From Acinetobacter sp. C26M (lineage in GTDB: Bacteria > Pseudomonadota > Gammaproteobacteria > Pseudomonadales > Moraxellaceae): DNA of 64,000 nt. The notes beneath the pieces were generated by a model, which did not search any database, was not told the DNA's origin, and saw only the letters and a list, made by a program, of their open reading frames with translations. Both the position numbers and the translations under genes were made by a program. The DNA lies in NCBI RefSeq assembly GCF_023702675.1, contig NZ_CP098478.1, positions 3,869,698 through 3,933,697 on the forward strand. Reading direction: 5' to 3'. Below are positions 22,582-31,550 of the stretch, one piece after another; position 1 is the first letter of the stretch; each line of letters opens with the position of its first letter.

Positions 22582-22845
22582 AAAATCATTAGTAGCTTAT
22601 GGCTACAAATCTTGGCTCATCAATTTTCTGACTAAAAATTCGCTCAAATAAACTTCGAGAAATTTCTACCATTCAATCAATGAAATATTTTCGATCGATC
22701 AATCAGTAAAAATCCACACAAGTTGTTCTTCTATTCTCTTAATGATCATTTCACCACCTCGTCAGTGGCAAATCAACGCAATAAATTTTAACAACTTAAC
22801 CAGTAAAGCTAAGTTATTTTTGCTTCATCGCGTCGGGATGTGTGC
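22582..22845 (-). other. rRNA operon leader
   Basis: Untranslated leader between the rRNA promoter and the 16S 5' end. It contains AATCCACACAAGTTGTTCTT (22711-22730), which pairs with the 3'-flanking tract at 21000-21020 to form the pre-16S stem. No open frame was seen. Confidence 0.7.
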
Positions 22846-22873
22846 ATTATAGGAGATTTTTTTTGGTACGCAA
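22846..22873 (-). promoter_or_regulatory. rRNA operon promoter
   Basis: On the minus strand: -35 TTGCGT (22868-22873), a 16-base spacer and -10 TATAAT (22846-22851), followed by a G+C-containing discriminator (GCACAC). Strong core elements with a 16-base spacer are typical of rrn P1 promoters. Confidence 0.8.
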
Positions 22874-22964
22874 GTCTTTTTAAACCCTTGTTTTATTGAA
22901 TGTTCTTTTTTTACACACCAACCTGTTTAACAAAGCAGCGTAATTGTCGTAAGCATATAAAATT

Positions 22965-22997
22965 AAAGCAGAAATATTTTAAACATATTTCTGCTTT
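22965..22997. terminator. Hairpin after the cyclophilin gene
   Basis: AAAGCAGAAATAT (22965-22977) pairs with ATATTTCTGCTTT (22985-22997). It closes the minus-strand gene ending at 23003. The best T-run lies on the plus-strand side (GTTTTTT), so it may also stop plus-strand transcription heading into the adjacent rRNA promoter region. Confidence 0.75.
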
Positions 22998-23002
22998 GTT
23001 TT

Positions 23003-23560
23003 TTACTTACTGTTCTTTATCTGTACACTGATAATTTTAATCGGCTGTTTCGGTACATTTTGATGCATTCCGTAGTTTGCCGTTGGTACATTTACGATCT
23101 TATCGACAATATCCATACCTTTAGTCACTTTACCAAATACAGCGTAACCCGCATCCATTGGTGACTTATTTAAAAAGTTATTGTCAGCAACATTAATAAA
23201 GAATTGACTACTTGCAGAGTTTGGGTTTTGCGTACGTGCCATCGCCAAAGTACCGCGAGTATTTTTCAAGCCGTTGCTTGCTTCATTTACAATTGGAGCT
23301 TTAGTTGTCTTCTCAATCATATTTGCATCTAGACCACCACCCTGCACCATAAAACCTGGAATAACACGATGGAAAATTGTGCCTGTATAAAAGTTGCTTT
23401 TTACATAGCTTTCAAAGTTCTTTGCAGATACAGGTGCTTTATCATCAAAAAGTTCAATTTCAATGTTCCCCATACTGGTTTTCATATCAACCATGGTATT
23501 TGCAAATAAATGGCTGCTTGCCAGAATTAAACCTGTTGTCATGAACAACTTTTTCATCAT
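23003..23560 (-). CDS. ppiA: Periplasmic cyclophilin-type peptidyl-prolyl cis-trans isomerase
   Basis: A protein of about 185 residues with a Sec signal ([19 protein letters not shown]) and a cyclophilin domain: [22 protein letters not shown], the active-site segment [19 protein letters not shown], and [20 protein letters not shown]. The PpiA-type length and signal point to periplasmic protein folding. Start codons ATG 23560 and 23557 are adjacent, with GAGAAAA upstream; the frame extends to 23617 but that would bury the signal peptide. The gene has its own terminator. Confidence 0.92.
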   Translation of the reverse strand: MMKKLFMTTGLILASSHLFANTMVDMKTSMGNIEIELFDDKAPVSAKNFESYVKSNFYTGTIFHRVIPGFMVQGGGLDANMIEKTTKAPIVNEASNGLKNTRGTLAMARTQNPNSASSQFFINVADNNFLNKSPMDAGYAVFGKVTKGMDIVDKIVNVPTANYGMHQNVPKQPIKIISVQIKNSK

Positions 23561-23648
23561 TGCTTTTCTCGGCTTGAACATAGATTTGTTGTGAATGCTC
23601 ATCTTAGTTTTGCTCATTCTTTTTTGCTATTTCTATTTGTTATCGTTA

Positions 23649-23682
23649 AAACAAAAAACCGATGTTTCACGTGAAACATCGG
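23649..23682 (-). terminator. parS site doubling as the esterase-gene terminator
   Basis: CCGATGTTTCACGTGAAACATCGG is a perfect 24-base palindrome (23659-23682) containing the exact consensus parS TGTTTCACGTGAAACA (23663-23678). Read on the minus strand it is followed by TTTTTTGTTTT (23649-23658) and lies 11 bases after the stop of the esterase gene, so the RNA can form a ten-base-pair stem with a four-base loop: a standard intrinsic terminator. The site appears to serve both ParB binding and transcription termination. Confidence 0.85.
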
Positions 23683-23693
23683 CTCAGACATAA

Positions 23694-24791
23694 TTAACTA
23701 TGTTTATCCCAGAACTTTCTAAAGTTTTTGGCAACTTCAATGGTATTGCGTTTTGCCTTACTTGAGACGGGTGTGAGGTTGATAAAGCCATGTGTCTGAT
23801 CTGGGTAATCAACATATTGGACTTTGACACCATTTTGTCTAAGTTTATGACTATAGATCGCCCCCTCATCATGCAGTAAGTCATGTCCAGCAGTAATCAC
23901 ATAAGCAGGTGCCAACTTTCTGAGACTTCCATAGGTTGGTGAGATTAAAGGGTCATCTAATGCGACATCATGCCGTGTCGCATAATAGTCAGTCACATAA
24001 TCCACATCTTTACTGGTCAACACCAAGCCCTCACCATAAGCATAAAACGATGGATGGCGGCTTTTGAAATCAACGACTGGATAAATCAATAGCTGTGCTT
24101 GTGGTGCATAGGCTTTGCCTACAGAATGCTGTGCAACCACGGTACTAATATTACCACCAGCACTATCCCCTGCAACAGCGATACGATTTTTATAGATTTT
24201 TAACTGACGGCGATTTTGATAAACCCATGCCAATGCATCTTCACATGATTTGATCAACAGTTGTGGTGATGCTTCTGGTGCTAGTGGATAATCAATACTG
24301 AGTACTTGTACTTTTGCGTACTTGGCAATTATACGACAAGCTTCGTCATGGGTATCCAAACCGCCCACCACAAAACCACCACCATGATAAAACACGATGA
24401 TCGGCAATTTCTTATTGGGCGCAGGATGATAATGTCTAGCAAAGACTGTCCCGCTTTGCAAAGGAAGACGAATATCTTCAACCGATTCAATCGATGTCGG
24501 CTTATTAATAATTGCCAACATTTGTGCATCAAACTGACGACGAGACTCTATCGGATCATCACCAATAAAACCAATGCGACCTTGTTTAATTTGAACTGCC
24601 ATCAGGCATTTGGTAAATGAGTCTAAATCTGGATATTGGTATGGATAAGCCAAAAGCTTAGCGAGAGACTCTTGTACAATTTTGGGGAGCTTATCAAGTG
24701 CTCGTGCAGCAGGACCTTGTCCTTTATCTAAAATTGTTTGAATTCTTTGAGGTAATGCTGTCACTTCTGTCCCCTTCTTCGCTCTGTCCAT
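23694..24791 (-). CDS. Alpha/beta-hydrolase esterase (hormone-sensitive-lipase family)
   Basis: A 365-residue HSL/family-IV esterase. The oxyanion-hole motif HGGGFVVGG, the nucleophile motif GDSAGGN, the catalytic Asp region ITAGHDLLHDEG and the His in DQTHGFINL form a complete triad. The N-terminal 90 residues form the cap. No signal peptide, so it is probably cytoplasmic or membrane-associated. It hydrolyses short to medium acyl esters; the natural substrate is unknown. Monocistronic, ending in a terminator that contains a parS site. Confidence 0.9.
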   Translation of the reverse strand: MDRAKKGTEVTALPQRIQTILDKGQGPAARALDKLPKIVQESLAKLLAYPYQYPDLDSFTKCLMAVQIKQGRIGFIGDDPIESRRQFDAQMLAIINKPTSIESVEDIRLPLQSGTVFARHYHPAPNKKLPIIVFYHGGGFVVGGLDTHDEACRIIAKYAKVQVLSIDYPLAPEASPQLLIKSCEDALAWVYQNRRQLKIYKNRIAVAGDSAGGNISTVVAQHSVGKAYAPQAQLLIYPVVDFKSRHPSFYAYGEGLVLTSKDVDYVTDYYATRHDVALDDPLISPTYGSLRKLAPAYVITAGHDLLHDEGAIYSHKLRQNGVKVQYVDYPDQTHGFINLTPVSSKAKRNTIEVAKNFRKFWDKHS

Positions 24792-24965
24792 AATTCTTGT
24801 TGTCTTCGACTATATGCTTTTCTAAAGTCTTAGATCAAGTTCAAGATTTGAAAAATATGTCGTACGCTAAAGGGCTATTATCAAAAAGTCATTAACCATA
24901 GTGCTTATTCATATCCACTTTTTATGTCAATTAAATGATGTTTTAACATTTTTTGTTAAATCAAT

Positions 24966-24997
24966 AAAACTAGAACCAATGAATTCGTTCTAGTTTT
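24966..24997. terminator. Hairpin between esterase and lipoprotein genes
   Basis: AAAACTAGAAC (24966-24976) with GTTCTAGTTTT (24987-24997), T's following in both directions. It could end transcription of the minus-strand lipoprotein gene 128 bases upstream. Confidence 0.65.
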
Positions 24998-25027
24998 ATA
25001 GCACTTCAAAAGTGTCAGTTTTATGAA

Positions 25028-25114
25028 TTAAGTCAACTTCGCGCAATGTATAGCAGTACATTCGTAAGATTGCATGCGGCATCTAATGTTCAATCTTATA
25101 CGAAGCCAACTTAA
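25028..25114. other. Highly structured 87-base inverted-repeat element
   Basis: Outer arms TTAAGT (25028-25033) and ACTTAA (25109-25114), then CTTCG/CGAAG, enclose two inner hairpins: AATGTA/TACATT (25045-25062) and a CGTAAGATTG/CAATCTTATACG pairing (25063-25102). It lies in the 3' untranslated region of the lipoprotein gene (stop 25125). It may be a small dispersed repeat, an RNA element or part of the 3' UTR fold; I cannot assign it. Confidence 0.4.
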
Positions 25115-25124
25115 ACCTAAAAAA

Positions 25125-25361
25125 TTATTGCGCAGTCGTACCAGCTGAACCGGATGCCGAACCAGAAACATCAGCAGAAACGCCACCAGGTTGAACATCA
25201 ACTGATGAACCTGCTTGTACACCAACACCACCTTGTACGCCTGTTGGGCTTGCACTGGTTTGAGCAGAGCCTGAAGCATCCAAACCACCTTGAGTCGAGC
25301 AACCTACAGCTGTTAATGCAACACCAGATACAACCATAGAGATCAATGCTAACTTTTTCAT
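25125..25361 (-). CDS. Small Gly/Ser/Val-rich lipoprotein, 78 residues
   Basis: I start at ATG 25361, which has AGGAAA just upstream; the frame is open to 25394. A lipoprotein signal (MKKLALISMVVSGVALTAVGC) is followed by about 57 residues of low complexity, rich in Gly, Ser, Ala, Val and Gln, with repeated 'GSA', 'GGV' and 'VDVQPGG' units and no charged residues apart from Asp. It is probably an outer-membrane-anchored, unstructured small protein. Function unknown. Monocistronic. Confidence 0.7.
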   Translation of the reverse strand: MKKLALISMVVSGVALTAVGCSTQGGLDASGSAQTSASPTGVQGGVGVQAGSSVDVQPGGVSADVSGSASGSAGTTAQ

Positions 25362-25691
25362 TGTGTATTTCCTTTCATTTATGACAAAAAGCAAAGTTGT
25401 CTTTGCGTTGCCTATAATTCACAATTTTTTTCTTGGACGTGATGCGGATTAGTTGCAGTTTGTTATGTAAGCTGCATTGTTTTGAAACTTTTCTTAAACC
25501 AACCATGTTGATGTTTCACATATTTTTTAAATCAAACAAAATGGCTAAGCTGTTCTGGTCTAAGTAATTTCATTTTTATTTTGCCTGTAAAAAAGCGTTT
25601 ATCTTATTTTTTGATAATTCATAGAAACACTGCATAAGCTTCTCAAAAGATTACAATTGGGTAATTTTAATTAAAAATAAATGTAGCACCC
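25362..25691. other. Intergenic region upstream of the lipoprotein gene
   Basis: About 330 bases, A+T-rich, with no gene or strong repeat seen. It must hold the lipoprotein promoter (minus strand); no confident -35/-10 pair was identified. Confidence 0.5.
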
Positions 25692-25721
25692 ATAAAAAAA
25701 CCGTGACTGCTCATCACGGTT
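25692..25721 (-). terminator. Terminator of the MBL-fold gene
   Basis: AACCGTGA (25699-25706) and TCACGGTT (25714-25721); on the minus strand the stem is followed by TTTTTATG. It lies just after the stop at 25743. Confidence 0.9.
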
Positions 25722-25742
25722 CTTCATCTTATCTACCCGGCA

Positions 25743-26597
25743 TTAAGGCCATTTCATCTCGCCTTTAACCACTTTAGCACCTAACTCTAAGCTGCTTGAT
25801 TCACCTAAAGCAGGATACTGTTTTTGCATCATTTGGATTAATTCAGCTGAGTTCTTGGTTACTTTGACTGCTTTCTCATATTGCTTTAAATAGTCAATTG
25901 AGAAATTCACCGCATCCAATCCTTCCGCTGCACCCGCTTTCATATGCGCGGGTACCACAACTTGCGGATTGAGTGCTTTGATACTCTCTAAGGTCTGTAC
26001 CACTTCTGCACGATCTTTGGCTGTTGGGGTATCAGCAGTCCAAAGATGAATACCCGATGACACTGGAATACCACCAACAACAGCTTTGGCACTCGGAATC
26101 CATAAATAAGTGAGTTCTTTGTTACCTTTGATTTCGATATTTTCATTTTCTAATTTTAAGGTTTTAGCCGTATACGCTTGGGGAACAATAATCTTGCTCG
26201 GTGCATTGGCACCCATTTTTGGTCCCCAATACTGTACTTTCAGCGCTTGTGTATCCTGAATATGCTTCACTGTTTCAGGGGTCGCAATCACCTGCACATT
26301 CGGAAAGTATTGCTTAAACACATCTAAACCAAAATAGAAGTCTGGATCGCCATAGCTGACAAAAATCGTTTTTAAGGTTTTACCACTATCTAGAATGTCA
26401 GCAGCGATACGCAATGCTTCTGATTTAGAAAATTGGGCATTCACCAATAAGACTTCTTTGTCACCTTCAATTAAGGTTGAGGTCACACCGAAGTGCTCAG
26501 GCTGAGCCAAAAAGTTTTGAATTTTTAAGTCTTGTGCAAAAGCCGCAGATGTTGCCGCTAAAGTGGATAAAGCAATGATATAAGGTTTGGTGTTCAT
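25743..26597 (-). CDS. Secreted MBL-fold protein with a degenerate metal site
   Basis: A 284-residue metallo-beta-lactamase-fold protein with a Sec signal (residues 1-21, ending SAAFA), so probably periplasmic. The overall fold is visible (VTSTLIEGDKEVLLVNAQFS; the late PAH motif in VVVPAHMKAG), but the HxHxDH metal motif is replaced by SYGDPDFY (residues 81-88), leaving one Asp and no His. It may bind metal differently or be non-catalytic. A divergent LysR regulator starts 107 bases away with a palindrome between, suggesting regulated expression. Confidence 0.8.
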   Translation of the reverse strand: MNTKPYIIALSTLAATSAAFAQDLKIQNFLAQPEHFGVTSTLIEGDKEVLLVNAQFSKSEALRIAADILDSGKTLKTIFVSYGDPDFYFGLDVFKQYFPNVQVIATPETVKHIQDTQALKVQYWGPKMGANAPSKIIVPQAYTAKTLKLENENIEIKGNKELTYLWIPSAKAVVGGIPVSSGIHLWTADTPTAKDRAEVVQTLESIKALNPQVVVPAHMKAGAAEGLDAVNFSIDYLKQYEKAVKVTKNSAELIQMMQKQYPALGESSSLELGAKVVKGEMKWP

Positions 26598-26673
26598 CTT
26601 ATCGTCTCCAATCTGATAAGGAACACTTTAAATTGCAATTATTGCTGAATAAACACTCTAAATTAAGATAAAA

Positions 26674-26692
26674 TGTTGCATATCTTGCAACA
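26674..26692. promoter_or_regulatory. LysR-type operator between the MBL and LysR genes
   Basis: TGTTGCA-tatct-TGCAACA is a perfect seven-base inverted repeat with a five-base centre, containing a T-N11-A core as in LysR-family binding sites. It ends 12 bases before the LysR start codon and 77 bases before the divergent MBL gene, so the regulator probably represses itself and controls the MBL gene. Confidence 0.7.
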
Positions 26693-26704
26693 ATGATAAT
26701 AAAC

Positions 26705-27598
26705 ATGGATACCTTAAAAGCCATTCAAGTCTTCGTATGTATTGCCCATCAGGGCAATCTCAGCAAAGCAGCCGAACATTTAGATTACTCTAAAGCCATG
26801 GTGTCTCGCTATTTAGAACACCTTGAACAAACCTTTTCAACTCGTTTGTTTCAACGCAATACCCGTAAAGTTTCACTGACCCCAGCAGGTGAAAAAGCAC
26901 TGGTCTATTGTGAAAATATTTTACAGCAGCAACACTTGCTCGAAGGATTGGCCGCCCCTGAACAACATAGTGGGACGATTCGCTTTACCTGTGGCTTGTT
27001 TCTGTTTCAATTGGGGGTCAATGAATGTATTAAACAGTTTAAGAAACGCTATCCGCAGATTCATTTTGATGTGTATTTAACTGAAAATACCGTCGACTTA
27101 ATGGATGCGCATGTTGATCTTGCTCTACGCATTACCCAGAAAGTCGCGGATGGGCTGATTGCTCGTCCAGTCTGTCAGATTGAATCTATCTTTTGCGCGC
27201 ATCCCCACTATTTACAGGATCACACTCCCCTGTTGCATCCTAGTCAACTCATTCAACATGAATGTATTGCTCATCATACCCATAATCAATACTGGACATT
27301 GTTTGATACAGATCAGCAACCCCAGAACTATCCTTTAAATGTTACGTTTAAAAGCAATGACGTGATCGCGCTTTATCAAATGTGTCTCAAGGCACAAGGC
27401 ATTGCCATGTTGCCAACTTTATTGGTACGCAAAGATATTGCTCATCAACGTTTACAACAGGTATTTTCTGATTTTTCCGCACCAGACCTGACCTTGTCTT
27501 TAGTCTATGCATCAAGACAGCATTTGCCGAAAATAACTCAAGAATTTATTGCTTTTGTGATCGAAAACTTAAGTTTTTACCTAAATCAACAAAATTAA
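26705..27598 (+). CDS. LysR-family transcriptional regulator
   Basis: A protein of about 297 residues. The N-terminal winged helix-turn-helix (LKAIQVFVCIAHQGNLSKAAEHLDYSKAMVSRYL) is typical of LysR regulators, followed by the linker helix and a two-lobe effector domain (QFKKRYPQIHFDVYLTENTVDLMDAHVDLALR). I start at ATG 26705 because ATG 26693 lies next to the operator palindrome. Its divergent neighbour is the secreted MBL-fold gene, the probable target. Confidence 0.88.
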   Translation: MDTLKAIQVFVCIAHQGNLSKAAEHLDYSKAMVSRYLEHLEQTFSTRLFQRNTRKVSLTPAGEKALVYCENILQQQHLLEGLAAPEQHSGTIRFTCGLFLFQLGVNECIKQFKKRYPQIHFDVYLTENTVDLMDAHVDLALRITQKVADGLIARPVCQIESIFCAHPHYLQDHTPLLHPSQLIQHECIAHHTHNQYWTLFDTDQQPQNYPLNVTFKSNDVIALYQMCLKAQGIAMLPTLLVRKDIAHQRLQQVFSDFSAPDLTLSLVYASRQHLPKITQEFIAFVIENLSFYLNQQN

Positions 27599-27620
27599 AA
27601 GATTTAAATCGACCTGAACG

Positions 27621-27646
27621 CTTGAATTTTGTCGCCTTGCCCATAC
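27621..27646 (+). promoter_or_regulatory. Sigma-32-type heat-shock promoter before grpE
   Basis: CTTGAAT (27621-27627) followed after 11 bases by GCCCATAC (27639-27646). These match the RpoH consensus CTTGAAA-N11-16-CCCCATNT well. It lies about 110 bases before the grpE start. Confidence 0.65.
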
Positions 27647-27757
27647 TTCATCCCTATCTATGAATGACCAAGATGTGGCAGTTCGGGTTTAACCCTATGA
27701 GCATTCACGCTAAAAGGACTGTACATGTTTAAGAACTTTTTTCAACGGAGATCATCA

Positions 27758-28303
27758 ATGGCTAATGAGCACAATGAGCAAGCTCAAGACATTCAAAATG
27801 AGCAACAGGCTGAACAAACTCAAGCTGAAGGTGTAGAGCAAGCAAACGAGCTTAGCGTTGAAGATTTACAAGCGCAAATCACTAAACTCGAAGAAAGCTT
27901 GAAACTAGAAAAAGCACGTACAGCCAATGCTGTTTATGAAGCACAAAAAAGCGTTGAACGTATTCAACGTGAATCTGAAAAGCATAAAGAGACTGTGCTG
28001 GAAAAATTTGCGAAAGAATTATTGGATTCTGTCGACAACCTAGAACGTGCGATTCAAGCTGCTGGTGAAGAGCAAACCCCTGTGCTTGAAGGGATTAAGC
28101 TCACTTTGAAATCACTATTAACGACGCTGGAAAAATTTGGTGTGGTCGAAGCTGATACACAAAATGGCTTCAATGCGGATTTACACCAAGCTGTTGGCAT
28201 CGATCCAACGGCTCAAGCCAATCAAATTGGTGCTGTTTTACAGAAAGGCTATACCTTAAATGGTCGTCTACTCCGACCAGCAATGGTAATGGTGGGTCAA
28301 TAA
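27758..28303 (+). CDS. grpE: Nucleotide exchange factor GrpE
   Basis: A 181-residue co-chaperone that releases ADP from DnaK. I chose ATG 27758 (MANEHNEQ) with GGAG at 27747-27750; an upstream ATG at 27725 is in frame but lacks a good site. It has an acidic, Gln/Glu-rich N-terminus, a long helix (about residues 40-100, [20 protein letters not shown]) and the conserved C-terminal beta domain ending [20 protein letters not shown] sigma-32-type promoter lies upstream and dnaK follows after 188 bases with its own promoter. Confidence 0.96.
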   Translation: MANEHNEQAQDIQNEQQAEQTQAEGVEQANELSVEDLQAQITKLEESLKLEKARTANAVYEAQKSVERIQRESEKHKETVLEKFAKELLDSVDNLERAIQAAGEEQTPVLEGIKLTLKSLLTTLEKFGVVEADTQNGFNADLHQAVGIDPTAQANQIGAVLQKGYTLNGRLLRPAMVMVGQ

Positions 28304-28328
28304 TTCAGGCGAGCAACGTATTTATTTG

Positions 28329-28358
28329 CTCAAAATTGCAAAAATTTGAGAGTTTTTT
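28329..28358 (+). terminator. Weak hairpin after grpE
   Basis: CTCAAA and TTTGAG pair around a ten-base loop, followed by AGTTTTTT. It lies 26 bases after the grpE stop and could partly separate grpE from dnaK transcription. Confidence 0.5.
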
Positions 28359-28378
28359 GATTTTTTTTCATAAAAATG

Positions 28379-28406
28379 CTTGAAAAAAACCGATTAACTC
28401 TCATAT
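28379..28406 (+). promoter_or_regulatory. Sigma-32-type promoter before dnaK
   Basis: CTTGAAA (28379-28385), a 13-base spacer and TCTCATAT (28399-28406), close to the RpoH consensus CTTGAAA / CCCCATNT. It would give dnaK its own heat-shock start, about 80 bases upstream of the ATG. Confidence 0.65.
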
Positions 28407-28491
28407 CGAATAACAAGAAAATCCTCTTTCAACGTCCCTGTAACAAGGGGGGTAATCTGAGGATTCACAAAATTTTAGAGGAACACAAACA

Positions 28492-30435
28492 ATGGCAAAA
28501 ATTATTGGTATTGACTTAGGTACTACCAACTCATGTGTTGCTGTACTTGAAGGCGATAAAGTAAAAGTAATTGAAAATGCAGAAGGCGCACGCACAACTC
28601 CATCAATCATTGCATACAAAGATGGCGAGATCTTAGTTGGTCAAAGTGCAAAGCGTCAGGCTGTAACTAACCCAAAAAACACATTATTCGCAATCAAGCG
28701 TTTAATTGGTCGTCGTTATGAAGATCAAGCGGTACAAAAAGACATCGGTCTTGTACCTTACAAAATCATCAAAGCTGACAATGGCGATGCTTGGGTTGAA
28801 GTAAACGATAAAAAATTAGCACCTCAACAAATCTCTGCTGAAATCTTGAAAAAGATGAAAAAAACAGCAGAAGACTATTTAGGTGAAACCGTTACTGAAG
28901 CAGTGATTACTGTTCCTGCTTACTTTAACGATGCACAACGTCAAGCAACTAAAGATGCAGGTAAAATTGCAGGTCTTGATGTTAAACGTATCATCAACGA
29001 ACCAACTGCTGCGGCACTTGCGTTCGGTATGGACAAAAAAGAAGGCGATCGTAAAATCGCGGTTTATGACTTAGGTGGTGGTACATTCGACGTATCAATC
29101 ATTGAAATCGCTGACCTTGATGGCGACCAACAAATCGAAGTGTTATCAACAAACGGTGATACTTTCCTTGGTGGTGAAGACTTTGATAACGCGTTAATTG
29201 AATTCTTGGTTGAAGAATTCAAGAAAGAACAAAGTGTGAACTTGAAAAATGATCCACTTGCGTTACAACGTTTGAAAGAAGCTGCTGAAAAAGCAAAAAT
29301 CGAGCTTTCTTCGTCAAATGCAACTGAAATCAACCTTCCATACATCACGGCTGATGCGACTGGTCCTAAACACTTAGTGATCAACGTAACACGTGCAAAA
29401 CTTGAAGGTTTAGTGGCTGACTTAGTTGCTCGTACAATTGAGCCTTGCCGTATTGCACTTAAAGATGCTGGTCTTTCGACTTCTGACATCTCTGACGTGA
29501 TCTTGGTGGGCGGTCAGTCTCGTATGCCACTTGTACAACAAAAAGTACAAGAATTCTTTGGCAAAGAGCCACGTAAAGACGTGAACCCTGATGAAGCAGT
29601 TGCGATTGGTGCAGCGATTCAAGGTGCGGTATTGTCTGGTGACAAAACTGACGTACTTTTATTAGATGTAACACCGTTAACACTTGGTATCGAAACCATG
29701 GGTGGCGTATTAACAGCGATCATTGAGAAAAACACCACGATTCCTGCGAAGAAATCTCAAGTGTTCTCGACTGCTGCTGATAACCAGCCTGCTGTAGACA
29801 TTTCAGTGTTCCAAGGTGAACGTAAAATGGCTCAACAAAACAAATTGTTGGGTAACTTCCAATTAGGCGATATCCCACCTGCTCCACGTGGTGTACCGCA
29901 AATTGAAGTATCGTTCGACATCAATGCTGACGGTATCTTAAAAGTATCTGCGAAAGATAAGAGCACTGGTAAAGAGCAATCGATCCAGATCAAAGCAAAC
30001 TCAGGTTTGTCTGATGCTGAAATCGAAGCAATGATCAAAGATGCTGAAGCGAATGCAGAAGAAGACCGTAAGTTTGAAGAGTTAGCAAAAGCACGCAACG
30101 AAGCGGATGCTTTAGTTTCTAGCTCAAACAAAGCAGTAAAAGATCTTGGTGATAAAGTTACTGAAGATGAAAAAACTGCGATCGCGACTGCGGTTTCTGA
30201 GCTTGAAGCAGCTACCAAAGAAAATGATGTTGAAGACATCAAAGCGAAAACTGAAGCTTTACAAAACATCTTGATGCCAATTACTCAACGTGCTTATGAA
30301 CAAGCGCAAGGTGCTGGCGGTGCAGAAGGTTTTGATCCAAATGCATTCCAAGGTGGTGATGCTGGTCAACAACAGAAAGCGGACGATGGCGTTGTAGATG
30401 CTGAGTTCACAGAAGTAAAAGATGACAAAAAATAA
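28492..30435 (+). CDS. dnaK: Hsp70 chaperone DnaK
   Basis: A 647-residue Hsp70. The N-terminal ATPase domain opens [15 protein letters not shown] and has [11 protein letters not shown] and [12 protein letters not shown]; the linker [10 protein letters not shown] is near residue 390; the C-terminal tail ends [14 protein letters not shown] (E. coli DnaK is 638 residues and ends similarly). It acts with GrpE and DnaJ in folding and heat-shock control; dnaJ is not in this window. AGAGGAA lies just before ATG 28492. High-expression codon choice is evident, and the gene ends in a strong terminator. Confidence 0.98.
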   Translation: MAKIIGIDLGTTNSCVAVLEGDKVKVIENAEGARTTPSIIAYKDGEILVGQSAKRQAVTNPKNTLFAIKRLIGRRYEDQAVQKDIGLVPYKIIKADNGDAWVEVNDKKLAPQQISAEILKKMKKTAEDYLGETVTEAVITVPAYFNDAQRQATKDAGKIAGLDVKRIINEPTAAALAFGMDKKEGDRKIAVYDLGGGTFDVSIIEIADLDGDQQIEVLSTNGDTFLGGEDFDNALIEFLVEEFKKEQSVNLKNDPLALQRLKEAAEKAKIELSSSNATEINLPYITADATGPKHLVINVTRAKLEGLVADLVARTIEPCRIALKDAGLSTSDISDVILVGGQSRMPLVQQKVQEFFGKEPRKDVNPDEAVAIGAAIQGAVLSGDKTDVLLLDVTPLTLGIETMGGVLTAIIEKNTTIPAKKSQVFSTAADNQPAVDISVFQGERKMAQQNKLLGNFQLGDIPPAPRGVPQIEVSFDINADGILKVSAKDKSTGKEQSIQIKANSGLSDAEIEAMIKDAEANAEEDRKFEELAKARNEADALVSSSNKAVKDLGDKVTEDEKTAIATAVSELEAATKENDVEDIKAKTEALQNILMPITQRAYEQAQGAGGAEGFDPNAFQGGDAGQQQKADDGVVDAEFTEVKDDKK

Positions 30436-30453
30436 TTTGTCTCTTTAAAAAAG

Positions 30454-30477
30454 ACCGCGCGCAAGCGCGGTTTTTTT
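30454..30477 (+). terminator. dnaK terminator
   Basis: ACCGCGC / GCGCGGT around a GCAA tetraloop (30461-30464), followed by seven T's. Very stable G+C stem. Confidence 0.95.
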
Positions 30478-30482
30478 ATGCC

Positions 30483-31367
30483 TTAAACTTTTACAGATTG
30501 GTCAAAATATAGCTCACCCAAAATCGGCATAAACAAAGGCACGACACCACAAGCTTTTATTTCTTCAATAAACTCAGGAATATTTACCCCTGGCAACAAC
30601 TGCGGTGGCGCATCAATCGGCGTCACCATCGTATCCCAGTGGCATGGAATAATGTATTTCGGTTTCAATAACCGCACCACATCTTTGACATAGTTTGGAC
30701 GATATTTACGCCCTATCGCGCAAAGACACACGATATCTGCCTGTCTGCCCTGCAGCTCTTGCTCAATAAAATCCGCAGAATCAATGTGAACAACTCGCAG
30801 TTGCCCTGTATCAATCCACCAGTTCAAGACTAAGCCATGTCGCAGCTGATGAAACTTCGGTGGAAAAGGCGGTGGTGTGGTCATATCTCCTGGTAATGGA
30901 ATACGACCAAACAGTGCTTTACCGTGAATTGAAGGTAAACCGACCACTTGCCACTCGCCACAGTGAATCACCTCCCTTCCCTGCGTGGCTTGCATCTGTT
31001 GCTCAAGCAAGCCTGCGGAACGCCCATACATTAAACTCGCTTCCGAACCGATCAAACGAGCCCCTGTTTGTTTGCAAAGCTCTGGTGCATCCAAAATATG
31101 GTCATAATGCGCATGCCCAATCAGTACCTCATCTGCATATGGAATATAGTGTTTGACCAAAGCGGGATCGCTACATAACGGCTGGGTCAAAGTCTGCCAG
31201 AGATTTGGACGGCTGATAAAAGGATCAAGTACTAAGGTTCGATTGGAATCAGACAAGATAAACCCTGCTGTCCCCAAATATTTGATTTTTAGATTTTCTG
31301 CTTTTGCTGCTGCGGGTGAAGCCGCAGCCCATGCAGCCTCAGGCGCTTTGAGTAGATATTTCAGCAT
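30483..31367 (-). CDS. MBL-fold metal-dependent hydrolase
   Basis: A 294-residue metallo-beta-lactamase-superfamily hydrolase. The zinc motif HAHYDH is present (residues 86-91, in VLIGHAHYDHILDAPEL), with SIHGKALFG and CHWDTMVTPIDA as later metal ligands and VVHIDSADF. Its layout (LKIKYLGTAGFILSDSNRTLVLDPFISRP) resembles UlaG/NAPE-PLD-like lactonases or phosphodiesterases. No signal peptide. Substrate unknown. It converges on dnaK, ending five bases after the dnaK terminator. Confidence 0.85.
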   Translation of the reverse strand: MLKYLLKAPEAAWAAASPAAAKAENLKIKYLGTAGFILSDSNRTLVLDPFISRPNLWQTLTQPLCSDPALVKHYIPYADEVLIGHAHYDHILDAPELCKQTGARLIGSEASLMYGRSAGLLEQQMQATQGREVIHCGEWQVVGLPSIHGKALFGRIPLPGDMTTPPPFPPKFHQLRHGLVLNWWIDTGQLRVVHIDSADFIEQELQGRQADIVCLCAIGRKYRPNYVKDVVRLLKPKYIIPCHWDTMVTPIDAPPQLLPGVNIPEFIEEIKACGVVPLFMPILGELYFDQSVKV

Positions 31368-31550
31368 GCATATTCCTTTGCATTTTTATTGATATTCAGC
31401 AATAAAATTCAATATGGCAGCTGTTCCAATGAATAACAAGTAATTGAACAACACTTCCAAACTAATCGCATCATCAGCAAAGCAGTTTAAATAAGCGAAA
31501 CTTTTTTCTGTATAATCCAAAGCACTAAAAGAATGATACCTAGATAGAAG

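Noticed and set aside
25154..25339. Gln/His/Leu-rich frame on the plus strand
   Set aside because: It is antisense to the low-complexity lipoprotein gene, with no start signal and no plausible protein fold.
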